NCBI GenBank assembly: GCA_028285415.1
Contig: JANQPF010000027.1
Location: forward strand, 105,911-169,910
Direction of reading: 5' to 3'
DNA from: Pseudomonadales bacterium
Lineage (GTDB): Bacteria; Pseudomonadota; Gammaproteobacteria; Pseudomonadales; Azotimanducaceae
DNA: 64,000 nt
Shown here: one piece after another, positions 36,806-46,826 of the stretch
Layout: the number at the start of each line of letters is the position of its first letter
Position numbering within the stretch: position 1 is the first letter of the stretch
Made by a program: the position numbers and the translations under genes
The notes under the pieces: model-generated
What the model saw: only the letters and a program-made list of their open reading frames with translations
The model's database searches: none
What the model was told of the DNA's origin: nothing

Positions 36806-39241
36806 TTAGTTCGAATCGTTCGTATAGCCAGGTAGCGTCGCCAGCTGGCTCGTCAAAAAGTCGGAAGTATTGTTGAGAGTCGAAATCAACGCATCTGCGG
36901 CCGCAAACTGTATCCGCAGGCGTTCCTCGAGAAGATCCATGCGCTTGGAGAATTCCTGCGCCTCTTCGTCTATGGCGCTGAGCTGTTCGCCCAGTCCGTC
37001 CTCTTTGCTCGTCAGGCTGCCTTCCAGATCGGTCAGCTGTTGCAGAAACGAGTCGATCTGGTTCATGACGCCGCGCACCAGCGTCACGGTGCCGCGCTCG
37101 CCTACGGCGTTTCCCTGCACCCTGAGCTGGATACCCGCTGCCGGATCGGCAACGTTTGACGCAGCCTTTCCCGGAGAGCCGAGCGCAACGTTCAGGCCAA
37201 GGTCCGAAACCACGCCTGCCTCGGCGAAAGTCAGATTCACAGAAGATCCCACGCCGGCAGTCGAGGACGCAATTTCGAAACGGTTGTTGGCAGCGTCGAA
37301 CGTCACGCTGACCGTGGTCTCCGTGGCCGCAAACGTTGCATCTGCGTTGATCTGGGATTCAATTTCCGCAGCAAGCTCCGCGCCTGAGTTGTAGTCACCC
37401 GCGGACAAAACGATATCGTTGGAAAGCGTGCCGTCGACGCTGACGCGGAAAGTATCGTTACTGGCATCGATCGTCAGCGGCGGCGTGTCAAACGCGCTGA
37501 TGGATTGGCCTTCGTAAACACCGGCCGTGGCCGCGGCAGGACCGCTCGGTATCGAAAGGAATTGCCCGGTCCCCGTACCGGCGATCCCATTGATTGTGCC
37601 TTCAACGTCGAAGCCAACGTTGTTTTCCGACGCCGAAACGTCGAACCCGAGCTCAGCCAGCGTGTTGGTGTCTACGCTGTCGATCCCAACGTTGGAGCCG
37701 GATCCATAGGTGGACGACGTGATCGAAAGCGTTTGCGCGCTGCTGTCGTAGCTGATTTCAACGGTTGCCCCCGCGTCCTGCAGCGCCAGGTTGAGCTGCG
37801 TCTGAATCTCCGTAGCGAGCTCGTCACCGTCTGCATACGTGCCCTGTGCCAGCGTGACTTCACCGCTGCTTTGACTGTTGACCGTGACGCTCAGGGAATC
37901 GTTGTCGTCATCAATCGTGATTGGTCCGGCAAGCCCTGCAACCACGGCACCGGTGTATGCCGCCTGCGTGGCTGCCTGCGTGATTTCTACGTCGTACGTG
38001 CCGGCCTGGGTGCCGGACTGAAAGTTAGTGAACGTAATCTGGTTGTCGGAAGCACGACGCTGATCCGCCAGCAGCGCCAGCACGTCGGCGGGATTGCTGG
38101 AAATGGCTGCCTCAAACTCCGATTTCGAAAACTCGAGCTGAAAGCCGGCGTTTTGATTCGTCGAGATACCGATGTCCACCAGGGCACGGATTGACGTGGA
38201 TTCCAGTTCGGCAACGCTGCGCGTCATGAATCGACGCAGCTGTGACATCAAGGTGCGGACCGTTGAGTCCCCGGTCAGGAGCGCGCCGATACCCTCGTCA
38301 GAGTCAAACTCGGTGAGTTCGTCTGTGAGCGTTTTCATCGCGTTGTATGCATCGACAAACGCCTGCATTTTCTCGCTGATTGCAGCCGTATCCTGGGTGA
38401 TGGAAATTGTTGCGGGCACGCCGGCATTGTTGCCGACGGCGGTAAACGTCACTCCCGGCACCACTTCGTCGATTGTATTGGTTTCCCGCGTCACGGTGAT
38501 GCCATCGACGACGACTATGGCGTCATCCGCGTCGACGGATTGGGTCATGTTGGTTCCGGGCGTGTTGTCCGTTGCGTTGAAATTCAACGCGGCAAGGCCG
38601 CTGACCGCACCCTCGGTGGCGACTATTTCCATGGAGTGGTCTTCGCCGGTCTGCGTTGATTGCAGCACGAGGACAAATCCCTCACCGTCGTTCACGATCG
38701 ATGCTTCGACGCCCATATTTGCGGCGTTGATGGCGTCACGCACGCCCGCCACAGTGCTGTTACTGCTGTCGATAGTGATTTGCGCTGAGGCTCGATCGGG
38801 GTTTTCGGCAAAAGAATCGTAGCTGCCCGAAACGAAGGTTGTGGCACCAAAACGGAAATCCAGCGTGCCTTCGCCGACCACTTCGTCGACGGAATCGAAA
38901 CGAATACTCGTCAGCGTATGAGCTCTGGCGGTCGCCAACACCTCAACCGTGTGGATGCCCGGCGATGCTTCAGCCGTAGCCGTTGCGGTAACTGCGCCCT
39001 CGTTGTTGGAGGATACGGCATTGATCAGTAGCGTTTCGGAGTCACCAAGACCACCCGCCGCGGCGGTCAGGCTATCAATGCTGCTGCGGATGGCGCCGAA
39101 CGCGGATATCTTGGCTTCGTACTCGGCGCGCTTGGCATCAAGGCGCAAATCCGTCGCCTCGCGTTCCGCGGCAATGATGTTTTCGACGAGTTCGGACGTG
39201 AGCAGGCCTGAGCCGACGCCCAATGATTGTATAGATGCCAT
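36806..39241 (-). CDS. fliD: FliD, filament cap protein (enlarged)
   Basis: The 811-residue protein is much longer than E. coli FliD (468). N- and C-terminal helical parts are conserved (SLGVGSGLLTSELVENII; EERLRIQFAAADALISTLNN). The extra length is beta-rich and includes two related modules at about 440-535 and 589-685, sharing the pattern TID-DND-V-V, then GELATEI-QLN, then LSITSST-GSGSNV. The cap promotes flagellin insertion at the tip and is surface exposed. It is encoded between flaG and fliS as usual. Confidence 0.94.
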   Translation of the reverse strand: MASIQSLGVGSGLLTSELVENIIAAEREATDLRLDAKRAEYEAKISAFGAIRSSIDSLTAAAGGLGDSETLLINAVSSNNEGAVTATATAEASPGIHTVEVLATARAHTLTSIRFDSVDEVVGEGTLDFRFGATTFVSGSYDSFAENPDRASAQITIDSSNSTVAGVRDAINAANMGVEASIVNDGEGFVLVLQSTQTGEDHSMEIVATEGAVSGLAALNFNATDNTPGTNMTQSVDADDAIVVVDGITVTRETNTIDEVVPGVTFTAVGNNAGVPATISITQDTAAISEKMQAFVDAYNAMKTLTDELTEFDSDEGIGALLTGDSTVRTLMSQLRRFMTRSVAELESTSIRALVDIGISTNQNAGFQLEFSKSEFEAAISSNPADVLALLADQRRASDNQITFTNFQSGTQAGTYDVEITQAATQAAYTGAVVAGLAGPITIDDDNDSLSVTVNSQSSGEVTLAQGTYADGDELATEIQTQLNLALQDAGATVEISYDSSAQTLSITSSTYGSGSNVGIDSVDTNTLAELGFDVSASENNVGFDVEGTINGIAGTGTGQFLSIPSGPAAATAGVYEGQSISAFDTPPLTIDASNDTFRVSVDGTLSNDIVLSAGDYNSGAELAAEIESQINADATFAATETTVSVTFDAANNRFEIASSTAGVGSSVNLTFAEAGVVSDLGLNVALGSPGKAASNVADPAAGIQLRVQGNAVGERGTVTLVRGVMNQIDSFLQQLTDLEGSLTSKEDGLGEQLSAIDEEAQEFSKRMDLLEERLRIQFAAADALISTLNNTSDFLTSQLATLPGYTNDSN

Positions 39242-39292
39242 AACGGTTGTGGATGGCGTCCCTCACAAATCCCTTTGCGAGGGTACGGCTTC

Positions 39293-39748
39293 CTAAATCC
39301 TCGTGTTGATCAAACCCAGGCTTGCTTCGGCGCTCTGGCTTTCACGGCCTGCGCTCACCTGCATATCCATCTGCATGGCTTTCAAATTCCGTGCCAGCTG
39401 CAATGCTGTCTCGTTCGGAATCTGACGAATCACCTCTTGAGTATTTCGATCAACAACGCTGACGACGGTACGTCCCAGGTCTTCGTCCAGCGAAAACTTG
39501 AGATCGCGCTGAAAAGACTGCACATAGTCATTCAGCTGTTCGACCGCCCGCTCCACGCGTTGGGTGCGAACTTCGCGTTGTTCCTGTGCAGCCTCTTGCT
39601 GCGCCGGGCGCTCAGTACGCACGTCAGACGGCAAACTTTTGCCGCCCTGCTGTTCCGGTTTTGCCGGTCCTTGATCATTGCCGGAACTGGGAACGTTTAC
39701 ATCCGTTACAACTGCTCGCGTATTCTCTACGCTGTTGATGTTGTTCAT
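39293..39748 (-). CDS. flaG: FlaG, filament-length-associated protein
   Basis: The 151-residue protein has a disordered N-terminal half and the FlaG domain at the end (VEQLNDYVQSFQRDLKFSLD, VVSVVDRNTQEVIRQIPNET). FlaG proteins lie between flagellin and fliD and influence filament length; mechanism is unclear. It starts after a strong stem-loop that follows the flagellin gene. Confidence 0.88.
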   Translation of the reverse strand: MNNINSVENTRAVVTDVNVPSSGNDQGPAKPEQQGGKSLPSDVRTERPAQQEAAQEQREVRTQRVERAVEQLNDYVQSFQRDLKFSLDEDLGRTVVSVVDRNTQEVIRQIPNETALQLARNLKAMQMDMQVSAGRESQSAEASLGLINTRI

Positions 39749-39776
39749 GACGGACCTCTCTACGCTTCGACTGCGA

Positions 39777-39812
39777 CGAAACGGCTGGTAACTGACGCCA
39801 CCAACCGTTTCG
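39777..39812 (-). terminator. Long stem-loop after the flagellin gene
   Basis: A 13-bp stem (CGAAACGGYTGGT against ACCARCCGTTTCG, one G-U wobble in the minus-strand RNA) with a 10-nt loop begins 26 nt past the flagellin stop and ends 28 nt before flaG. It has no U-run, so partial termination or protection of the abundant flagellin mRNA is more likely than full termination. Confidence 0.55.
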
Positions 39813-39837
39813 CACCTTGCCTAAGTCGCTTCACCCC

Positions 39838-41910
39838 TTACTGGAGGAGGGAAAGAACCAACTGAGGCTGAGCGTTTGCCTGCGCCAGGATGGACACGCC
39901 TGCCTGCTGCAGTACCTGAGTACGTGACAGTTCAGCGGTTTCCTTGGCGAAGTCGGCGTCGAGGATACGAGACCGTGCGGCGGTCAGGTTCTCAACGTTG
40001 ATTGCCAGGCTCGTGATGGTGGAATCCAGACGGTTCTGGATAGCACCAAGGTTAGCTCGCTCGCGGTTGACCGAATCCAGTGCGTTGTCGATGGCAGACA
40101 GCGCGTCTTCAGCGCCAGCAACGGTGGAAATGTCCACCTCGGTCAGGAACTGACCGTCGCTGATACCGCCGAAGCTACCCTGTTCGAAGCCAACGTCTGT
40201 AACACCAGAGTCACCGTTGGTCGTGCCGGCAGAGAGCTCGAAAGCGCTCGCAGACTGCAGCGTCACGGTTCCGGTTACACCTTCACCCGTGCCGATGCCA
40301 TCAACGGTTTCGTTCAAACCGACATCCGTGCCGAGACCGGCCGAGGCAACCTGAACGCTGATGTTGCGGCCGTCTGCCGCGCTCAGCGTAATTGTCGTGC
40401 CGTTGTCGCTCGCGACTACGCCGGTACGACCGGAGATTGCGTTGATCGCATCAATCGCAAGGGTACGGTTCGTTTCGCCGTCGGTAGTCGTGGTAACGCT
40501 TGCCGTGGCTATGCCGTTAATCGTAATTGCGCCTGACACGCCGCCGGTAGTCGTCTGTGAAGTACCACCGACCAGCACCGTCTCGTTGGCAACTGCGCTG
40601 ACACCCGTCTGATCGCTCACCGCGTTGATGGCCGCTGCAACGGCAATCGCGGATGCTGCGTTGTCGGTGCTTGAAGCCGTATCGTCGGAAGCTTGTGATG
40701 CGCCGACAGATACACCGTTGATGACCAGGTCACCAGCGACCAGCGAGTTCAGCGTAGCACCGGCTTGTGCGGAGCTTGTCACTGCGCTTGTCGTTCCACC
40801 AAAGGTGCCAACGTTCAAACCAGCGTTTGCAACGTCAGCAGACGTTGAGCCGTCGCCACCGTCGATGACAATGTCTTCACCGGTTTCTGAAATCAGCGTG
40901 TAACCACCTTCGTAGGTTGCAGCTGCGGCAACACCCGTGGTTGCGGAGGTTACCGTACCGAACGCAACGGTAATGTTTCGGCCATCGGCTGCAACGAGGT
41001 TGACACCGCCGTTGTCTGAGCCCGTGTCGACAGCCGTTACGCCGGTCTGATCGCTTACACCGTTGATAGCCGTGACTACGGCTGAACGGGTCGTTGCGCC
41101 ATCACCCGTGGTGCTGACAGCTACGGATACACCGTTGACCGTGATGGTACCGGTTGCTGCGGTGAAACCTGACATCGCTGCACCAGCCGCGACGTTCTCG
41201 TTGACTTCCGCGCGCACACCCGTCTCTGCGGTTGAACGGTTGATCGTCGCAACTTTGGCGATGGCCGAGGCACCAGCGTTCGCAGACGAAGCCGTGTCGT
41301 CTGTTGCGGAAGAAGGTCCAATGGCAACGCCGTTGATTGACAGGTCGCCGTTGGCAATAGCGTTTGCGTTGCCGATGGCACTGATACCTGAGCCGATGCC
41401 GCCACCGAGATTCTCGGTGCTGACTTCGTTGATACCGAATTCAACCACTTCACCGACGTTCGTGCCGATCTGTACGCTCGACTTGAAGCTGCCGTCGAGG
41501 AGCTTGCGGCCGTTGAAGTTGGTCTGGTCGCTCACGCGGCCGAGCTCTTCGATGAGCTGCTTGGCCTCAGCGTTCAGAGCCTGACGGTCCGAGTCGCTGT
41601 TGGTGGCGTTGGCAGATTGCAGGGCCAGCTCGCGCAGACGCTGCAGAGATTCAGTCATGGCCCCCAACGCACCTTCTGCAGTCTGTGCCAGAGAGATGCC
41701 GTCGTTGGCATTTCGGATGGCGACGCTGAGACCACGTACCTGGGCGGTAAAGCGCGTGCTGATTGCCAGACCCGCTGCGTCATCACGTGCGCTGTTGATG
41801 CGCAGACCTGATGAGAGGCGGTTCAAGGCAGACAAACCTTCGGACTGAGTGCGGTCCAGGTTACGCTGCGCTGTAAGGGAGCTGAGGTTGGTGTTAATAA
41901 CCTGAGGCAT
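39838..41910 (-). CDS. fliC: Flagellin with duplicated central modules
   Basis: The 690-residue protein has standard D0/D1 ends ([40 protein letters not shown]) and an enlarged centre. Two modules alternate: A1 (about 189-240) with [16 protein letters not shown] and A2 (393-445) with [17 protein letters not shown]1 (254-320) with [13 protein letters not shown] and B2 (461-525) with [14 protein letters not shown]. They resemble Flagellin_IN motifs. Transcription starts from a sigma-28 promoter (41986-42012). It builds the filament and is the main surface antigen. Confidence 0.96.
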   Translation of the reverse strand: MPQVINTNLSSLTAQRNLDRTQSEGLSALNRLSSGLRINSARDDAAGLAISTRFTAQVRGLSVAIRNANDGISLAQTAEGALGAMTESLQRLRELALQSANATNSDSDRQALNAEAKQLIEELGRVSDQTNFNGRKLLDGSFKSSVQIGTNVGEVVEFGINEVSTENLGGGIGSGISAIGNANAIANGDLSINGVAIGPSSATDDTASSANAGASAIAKVATINRSTAETGVRAEVNENVAAGAAMSGFTAATGTITVNGVSVAVSTTGDGATTRSAVVTAINGVSDQTGVTAVDTGSDNGGVNLVAADGRNITVAFGTVTSATTGVAAAATYEGGYTLISETGEDIVIDGGDGSTSADVANAGLNVGTFGGTTSAVTSSAQAGATLNSLVAGDLVINGVSVGASQASDDTASSTDNAASAIAVAAAINAVSDQTGVSAVANETVLVGGTSQTTTGGVSGAITINGIATASVTTTTDGETNRTLAIDAINAISGRTGVVASDNGTTITLSAADGRNISVQVASAGLGTDVGLNETVDGIGTGEGVTGTVTLQSASAFELSAGTTNGDSGVTDVGFEQGSFGGISDGQFLTEVDISTVAGAEDALSAIDNALDSVNRERANLGAIQNRLDSTITSLAINVENLTAARSRILDADFAKETAELSRTQVLQQAGVSILAQANAQPQLVLSLLQ

Positions 41911-41985
41911 TTGTTGCTACTCCGTTTGCTTTTTCAGACATCCCTTCCAAGTACGTAAAACCGTGGAAAGGGGTTCTCAAACGGG

Positions 41986-42012
41986 TTAGCGGCGTAAGCC
42001 CCTAAAGCTTTA
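41986..42012 (-). promoter_or_regulatory. Sigma-28 (FliA) promoter of the flagellin gene
   Basis: On the minus strand TAAA (42009-42012), a 15-nt spacer and GCCGCTAA (41986-41993) match the FliA consensus TAAA-N15-GCCGATAA with one mismatch. It is about 75 nt upstream of the flagellin ATG. Confidence 0.85.
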
Positions 42013-42044
42013 GCGAATCAGTTCACAAAATTGACTGCGCGGGC

Positions 42045-43283
42045 TCAGCGCAGGCTGTTGAAGAGTGACAGGCCGTTGATACGTACGAAGCTTTCCTGGG
42101 CTGCCTGCAGAATGAAGGACTGATAGCTCAAATTGCTCACCGCTTCGGCAAAATCCAGGTCTTCGATTTCCGACAGCACTTCCTGCAGCTGCAGCGATAG
42201 TTCCTGGTGCATGTCTTTGACCGCCTCCATCGTATTGAGACGCGCGCCGATCTCGGCGCGGACTTCGAGCACGTTGGTGGTCGCCTGGTCGAGACCCTGC
42301 ACCGTGGCGTCAATCAATTGACGGAACGCTTCCGGTTCGGACACTGCGTCGACGTTGTTCAGTCCCTGCGCAATGTTCTGCACGGTTTCCAGCAGCCCCT
42401 GATGTCGGTTCGTCTCAATGACAAACTGATCACCTTCCTGGGGAGCTCCGGTTATCTCAAAGCTGATGCCGGCTGCGGTGACGGTCCCACCGTCCTGATA
42501 CGGCACATTGACGAGGCCGTCGACGGGACGCTGATCACTCTGCCGACGGACCGTGTAATTGGGTGATCCACCAGCCTCAGCAGGCGGCCGAAACTCGACA
42601 ACGAGGCGGTCCGGGAACAGCGCGCCCGCCAAATCCTGGTCAATGACCTCCACGCCGCTGATTGCGCCGTTGTCGTTCCCGGGAACCAGCGGCAGGCTGC
42701 TACCGCTGGCGTTGACGTTGTCGTTGTCCACCCGCATGAATATGCGATCGCCGGGATCGTTCATGTAAACGAGCTGGCCGTGATCTACCTGAATCTGCCG
42801 CTGACCGCTGTCGCCGCGGTATTGGATATTGAGCCCATCTACCTCGAACGGCGGCTGATCGGAGCGAAAGCCTGCGAATATGTACTGACCGTCCGGTCCA
42901 CGGGTGTTCACGAGCGACAGGAGCTCTTCAAAGCGGGCTTCTATTTCCGAGGCCAGGAACTGGCGATCTTCGCTGGTCTGGACGCCAGAGCCGGCCTGTA
43001 GCGTCAGCTCCTGCACACGTTGCAGAACTTCGGTGACCTGGGCAAGCACAGAGTCTTCGAGCGCCAGCGCCGCGTCCGCCGCGTCGCTATTGCGCACGTA
43101 TTGATCACGTGCGGACATCTCCTGCTTCAGCTCAACAGCGCGAGCGGCGCCAACGGGATCGTCGCTCGGATCCACGATACGTTTGCCATTCGAGATCTGC
43201 TGCTGCGTGCGCGCCACGTCCGCGCCCAGCGCCTGCAGCTGCTCAGCAGCCTGACGGTGGATTTCAAAAGAAGAAATACGCAT
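42045..43283 (-). CDS. flgL: FlgL, hook-filament junction protein
   Basis: The 412-residue flagellin-like protein has conserved ends (MRISSFEIHRQAAEQLQALG; DLDFAEAVSNLSYQSFILQA). The middle is of normal size, unlike FlgE, FlgK, FliD and flagellin here. FlgL joins FlgK to the filament. It is the last gene of the flgB-L run, 20 nt after flgK. Confidence 0.94.
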   Translation of the reverse strand: MRISSFEIHRQAAEQLQALGADVARTQQQISNGKRIVDPSDDPVGAARAVELKQEMSARDQYVRNSDAADAALALEDSVLAQVTEVLQRVQELTLQAGSGVQTSEDRQFLASEIEARFEELLSLVNTRGPDGQYIFAGFRSDQPPFEVDGLNIQYRGDSGQRQIQVDHGQLVYMNDPGDRIFMRVDNDNVNASGSSLPLVPGNDNGAISGVEVIDQDLAGALFPDRLVVEFRPPAEAGGSPNYTVRRQSDQRPVDGLVNVPYQDGGTVTAAGISFEITGAPQEGDQFVIETNRHQGLLETVQNIAQGLNNVDAVSEPEAFRQLIDATVQGLDQATTNVLEVRAEIGARLNTMEAVKDMHQELSLQLQEVLSEIEDLDFAEAVSNLSYQSFILQAAQESFVRINGLSLFNSLR

Positions 43284-43303
43284 GAATCATGACTCCCCGT
43301 GGA

Positions 43304-45934
43304 TCAGGCGACCGAGTTCAAGAGCACCTGGAAGGTGTCCCGCGCAACCGAGATGATTTGCGCTGAGGCGTTGTATGCCTGCTCGAAGCGGATCAGGTTG
43401 GCTGCCTCTTCGTCCAGATTGACGCCGGAGATGCTCTCTCGATAGCTCTCCGACTGCTGCAGCAGCGCAGCCGATGCTTCTTTGTTGATCTGGGCCTGAC
43501 TGGCGGCAGCGCCGACGTTTTGAATGAGACCCGCAAACAAGCCGCCAAAGGTCTGTGGTGGATCCCCGACCAGGTTCTGTTCGGGGAGAAAACCCAGAGC
43601 CAGCGCGTTGCGATTGTCCCCGCTGGCGCCGTCGTTGAAATTGATCGTGTATTCGTCCCCGGCGGCGACGTTACCACTCAAAAGCAGATCAAACCCGAGA
43701 TCTGCCCGCTGGTGTTCGGGTGCAGCAGCAAACACCCCGTCATATCCCGTGCTCAGCCGATACCCCGGATCGAGAATCGCCGACACTTCACCGCCGACCG
43801 TAACCTGCCGATAGCTGCCGGCGACGCTGCCGTTCAATACAAGACTATCGCCGCTGCCATTGGTCACGGTTATGGACTCATTGGGATCACCTTGAAAATG
43901 CAGGTTGAGGTCATCGCCAAAAGTTGCCGTCAGGGTCAATGTAGACCCATCAGAGCGTGCAACGATGCCCTGGCTGCTCAAACCATCGTTGGCGTTGATG
44001 GCGTCGGCCAGCTCGTTGAGCGACGTGAAGCCGCTCAGGAGCTCGCCGTTGACGGCAACCTCCACAGGCACGCCGCCGTCGAAATTGACGAGGTCTGAAA
44101 GTGTCACTTCCGTATGAGCGGAAGCGGCAACGCCCGGTAGCGAGCTCAGGCGTTCCGCAATCTCCCGCGCAGAGCTTCCTGCCGGGACATTCACCGTTGA
44201 CGTATCCAGACTGCCGCCCGCCGCCGCTACGCTGACGGAGGCCGTACCGATAGGGTAGCCGTTGTCGCCGGCATCCAGATTGTTGACGAGCGACGGACTT
44301 GCCGGGAGCGCGCTGACCTGCGGCCCCGAAGTTGTGACGACGGATGTGCCGGGTAGGTAAGGTAAAACGTGGTTCTGGCTTCCCGGCACGTAGTTCTGCA
44401 GCCCCAGATCCGGCTCCAGCCGCCGCGGATTCGTCGGGTCCGAATTGTCGAGAATTTCGTACTGCGATTCACTCAGGAACCGCACCAGCAGCGGTGGCAT
44501 CAAACGCTCGCCGCCGCTGAACACGGGATGTTCGGCATCGACGATTTCCCCGATAGCGAGGCTGGCTGTGCCCTGGTTGGTCGACGCGCTGCCGAGACTC
44601 ACCGGAGCCGCCAGCGCGAGCGCGGCCGGATCGGTAAGGACAACGCTCATCTCGGTCCCAATCGAGGCGTACGGTCGCACAACCATCGTGTCGCCGGGAT
44701 TGAACTGTCCCGACGCAAACTCGACGCGTAGGCCGTCGAAGGCGACCACGGTGGGCGGCGAAATTGCCGGTCCCTGGAACACCAGCTCTCCGTCTCGCTG
44801 CCGCGTAATCGAAAACGCACCATCGTCGTTGATGCGAACTTCGTAGTCGGAAGGCTGCTCAACGAGCGGGTCGTCGATGTACACGTTGACTTCACCAAAC
44901 CCCGTGTTGGCGCCACCGGGTAGCGCACCCATGCGCTGACTGATGACCGTGGGATCGTTGAGATCACGGAAAAAGTTGCCGCCGAAGTTGCCGGCGAGAT
45001 CAATGCCAAGATGATGCTGCTCGTTGAACGTGAAGCTCATGACTGCGGCCAGGTGGCCGAGCTGGTTCTGGGCGGGATGCAGTACCTGCTCACGGTAGCC
45101 AAGCAGACCGCCCACCTCGCCGCCGCTCAGCGCGGACGTGACGTCGAGCTGTCCGGAAGTACCCTGAGACTGCAGGAATACTGCCCCGTTATCGGCGACG
45201 CTGAGCGCTGCAGTCTGAGTGCCGAGCACCAGTGACTGGCCTTTCCCAATGAACACGTTGATCTGTCCATCAGCCTGCTCGGACGTGTTGACGCTGATCC
45301 AGGACGACAGCTCCTTCAGGAGTTCGTCCCGCTGATCGATCAAAATGTTGAGCGAGCCGGTATCGCGGCTGTCTTGTAGAACGGCAATTCTTCGGTTGGT
45401 GTCGGCCACGAGATCCGCAATTTCGTTGACGCGGCTGGTTCCTGCCTCCAGTGCCGCGTTGAGATCAAGGCCCTGCTGCAGTACCCGTTCCGAGACCGTA
45501 TTGAAACGTTCAGCAAGCGCTGTCCCCCGGCTCAGAACAAACTGGCGTGTCGCTGCGTCCAACGGATTGTTGGACGCGTTTTGCAGAGCATCGAAGAATT
45601 CGCGCATCGCGCTGTCGATGCCGAAGCCGTCGTCATAGAGTGCCGCTTCGAGCTGTCCCGTACGCGTGGCGAATGCACCAAGCTCACTATCGAGAGATTG
45701 ATCGACACGAATCTGATTGTTGATGAACTGGTCAGCGATTCGCGTAACCGCGTCTACTCTGGAGCCTGCGCCGGAGAAAACCCCTCCCGAGAACGTGCCT
45801 GACAGCGACGAAATCTCTGCACGCTGGCGGCTGTAGCCTGGCGTGGAAGCGTTGGTAATGTTCTGTCCGGTAACGTTCAGCGCCGCCTGCTGGGCCTGGA
45901 GGCCGTTGATACCAATCTGAAATAGAGACGACAT
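43304..45934 (-). CDS. flgK: FlgK, hook-filament junction protein (enlarged)
   Basis: The 876-residue protein is well above the usual size (547 in E. coli). N-terminal (GINGLQAQQAALNVTGQNIT) and C-terminal (EEAANLIRFEQAYNASAQII) rod-type motifs are intact. The extra mass includes a module at about 580-695 (VNVPAGSSAREIAERL, then SLNELADAINANDGL). This closely resembles one in the hook protein FlgE of the same cluster (about 490-600). FlgK forms the first junction ring on the hook. Confidence 0.94.
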   Translation of the reverse strand: MSSLFQIGINGLQAQQAALNVTGQNITNASTPGYSRQRAEISSLSGTFSGGVFSGAGSRVDAVTRIADQFINNQIRVDQSLDSELGAFATRTGQLEAALYDDGFGIDSAMREFFDALQNASNNPLDAATRQFVLSRGTALAERFNTVSERVLQQGLDLNAALEAGTSRVNEIADLVADTNRRIAVLQDSRDTGSLNILIDQRDELLKELSSWISVNTSEQADGQINVFIGKGQSLVLGTQTAALSVADNGAVFLQSQGTSGQLDVTSALSGGEVGGLLGYREQVLHPAQNQLGHLAAVMSFTFNEQHHLGIDLAGNFGGNFFRDLNDPTVISQRMGALPGGANTGFGEVNVYIDDPLVEQPSDYEVRINDDGAFSITRQRDGELVFQGPAISPPTVVAFDGLRVEFASGQFNPGDTMVVRPYASIGTEMSVVLTDPAALALAAPVSLGSASTNQGTASLAIGEIVDAEHPVFSGGERLMPPLLVRFLSESQYEILDNSDPTNPRRLEPDLGLQNYVPGSQNHVLPYLPGTSVVTTSGPQVSALPASPSLVNNLDAGDNGYPIGTASVSVAAAGGSLDTSTVNVPAGSSAREIAERLSSLPGVAASAHTEVTLSDLVNFDGGVPVEVAVNGELLSGFTSLNELADAINANDGLSSQGIVARSDGSTLTLTATFGDDLNLHFQGDPNESITVTNGSGDSLVLNGSVAGSYRQVTVGGEVSAILDPGYRLSTGYDGVFAAAPEHQRADLGFDLLLSGNVAAGDEYTINFNDGASGDNRNALALGFLPEQNLVGDPPQTFGGLFAGLIQNVGAAASQAQINKEASAALLQQSESYRESISGVNLDEEAANLIRFEQAYNASAQIISVARDTFQVLLNSVA

Positions 45935-46825
45935 TTAATACCCGAGTCCCGCAATGCGGTGTATGAGATCTTTGAGCTTCCGGGCGTAGCCGGGATCGGT
46001 TGCGTAACCCTGGCGCTGCAGAAACTCGGCATACTGGTCCGGGCCCAGGTCCGCGACCTCCGCAGCGCCGCCGTAGCGCGCTGAGCCCGTGATCATGTTC
46101 GTATAGTCACTGATGCTCGCCTCCCAATCGGGATAGGCGCGAAAACTGTCCAGGCGATCCAGCCAGCGACCGAGCGTGTGTTCCTTGGAGTGGATGTCCA
46201 CGGTCGGTCCGCTCCAGTTGCTGCCTTTGATGCCGAAGAGATTGTGGCTCGACTGCCCTTCCCCGTTCTGAATCACTGCGCTTCCCCAGCCGGTTTCGAG
46301 CGCGGCTTGTGCCATGACGGCAAGCGCAGGCAGGCCCGCGCCGCCGGCAATACGACGGACGTGGGGTGCAATTGTGTCGAGGAAACTTCTCGCATCGTCA
46401 AACATACGGGCACGACTGCCCTGCTCCTGCACCTCGGATTCAGCCCCAGGTAGCGGATCTGTCTCTATCTGAATAGCGGCCGCAGGCCGATTTTCTTGAA
46501 GCGTGAGGTTGATGGGGTTGGCCACTGGTTCACCCCCGAGCTGGCGGACGATCACGGGCGCCAGGCCAATGCCGCCTTCCTTGGCCAGATGCATCGCCAT
46601 CTGCGCGTCGAACATTTCCTGCTGCATGGTCATCTCTGCCGAGCTCAGGAAATTGCCCTCAGCCATGACCGCGTTGGCCTCTCTGGCACTTTTCAGCCAC
46701 ATGTTGATGAACAGCGACTCGAACTGACGCGCCGCTTGCTCTACGCCGGCGGCGTTGTCCTCGATCTTGCCCGGTAGGTTCGCGTACTCGGTATATGACC
46801 AGTCCGCGGATGTGATGCCCTGCAT
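45935..46825 (-). CDS. flgJ: FlgJ, rod scaffold with peptidoglycan hydrolase domain
   Basis: The 296-residue protein is bifunctional. The N-terminal rod-cap domain (about 25-90) has AARQFESLFINMWLKSARE. The C-terminal glucosaminidase domain (about 150-296) has the catalytic Glu in AQAALETGWGS and NLFGIKGSNWSGP. It opens the peptidoglycan for the rod. It ends immediately before flgK. Confidence 0.94.
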   Translation of the reverse strand: MQGITSADWSYTEYANLPGKIEDNAAGVEQAARQFESLFINMWLKSAREANAVMAEGNFLSSAEMTMQQEMFDAQMAMHLAKEGGIGLAPVIVRQLGGEPVANPINLTLQENRPAAAIQIETDPLPGAESEVQEQGSRARMFDDARSFLDTIAPHVRRIAGGAGLPALAVMAQAALETGWGSAVIQNGEGQSSHNLFGIKGSNWSGPTVDIHSKEHTLGRWLDRLDSFRAYPDWEASISDYTNMITGSARYGGAAEVADLGPDQYAEFLQRQGYATDPGYARKLKDLIHRIAGLGY

Positions 46826-46826
46826 G

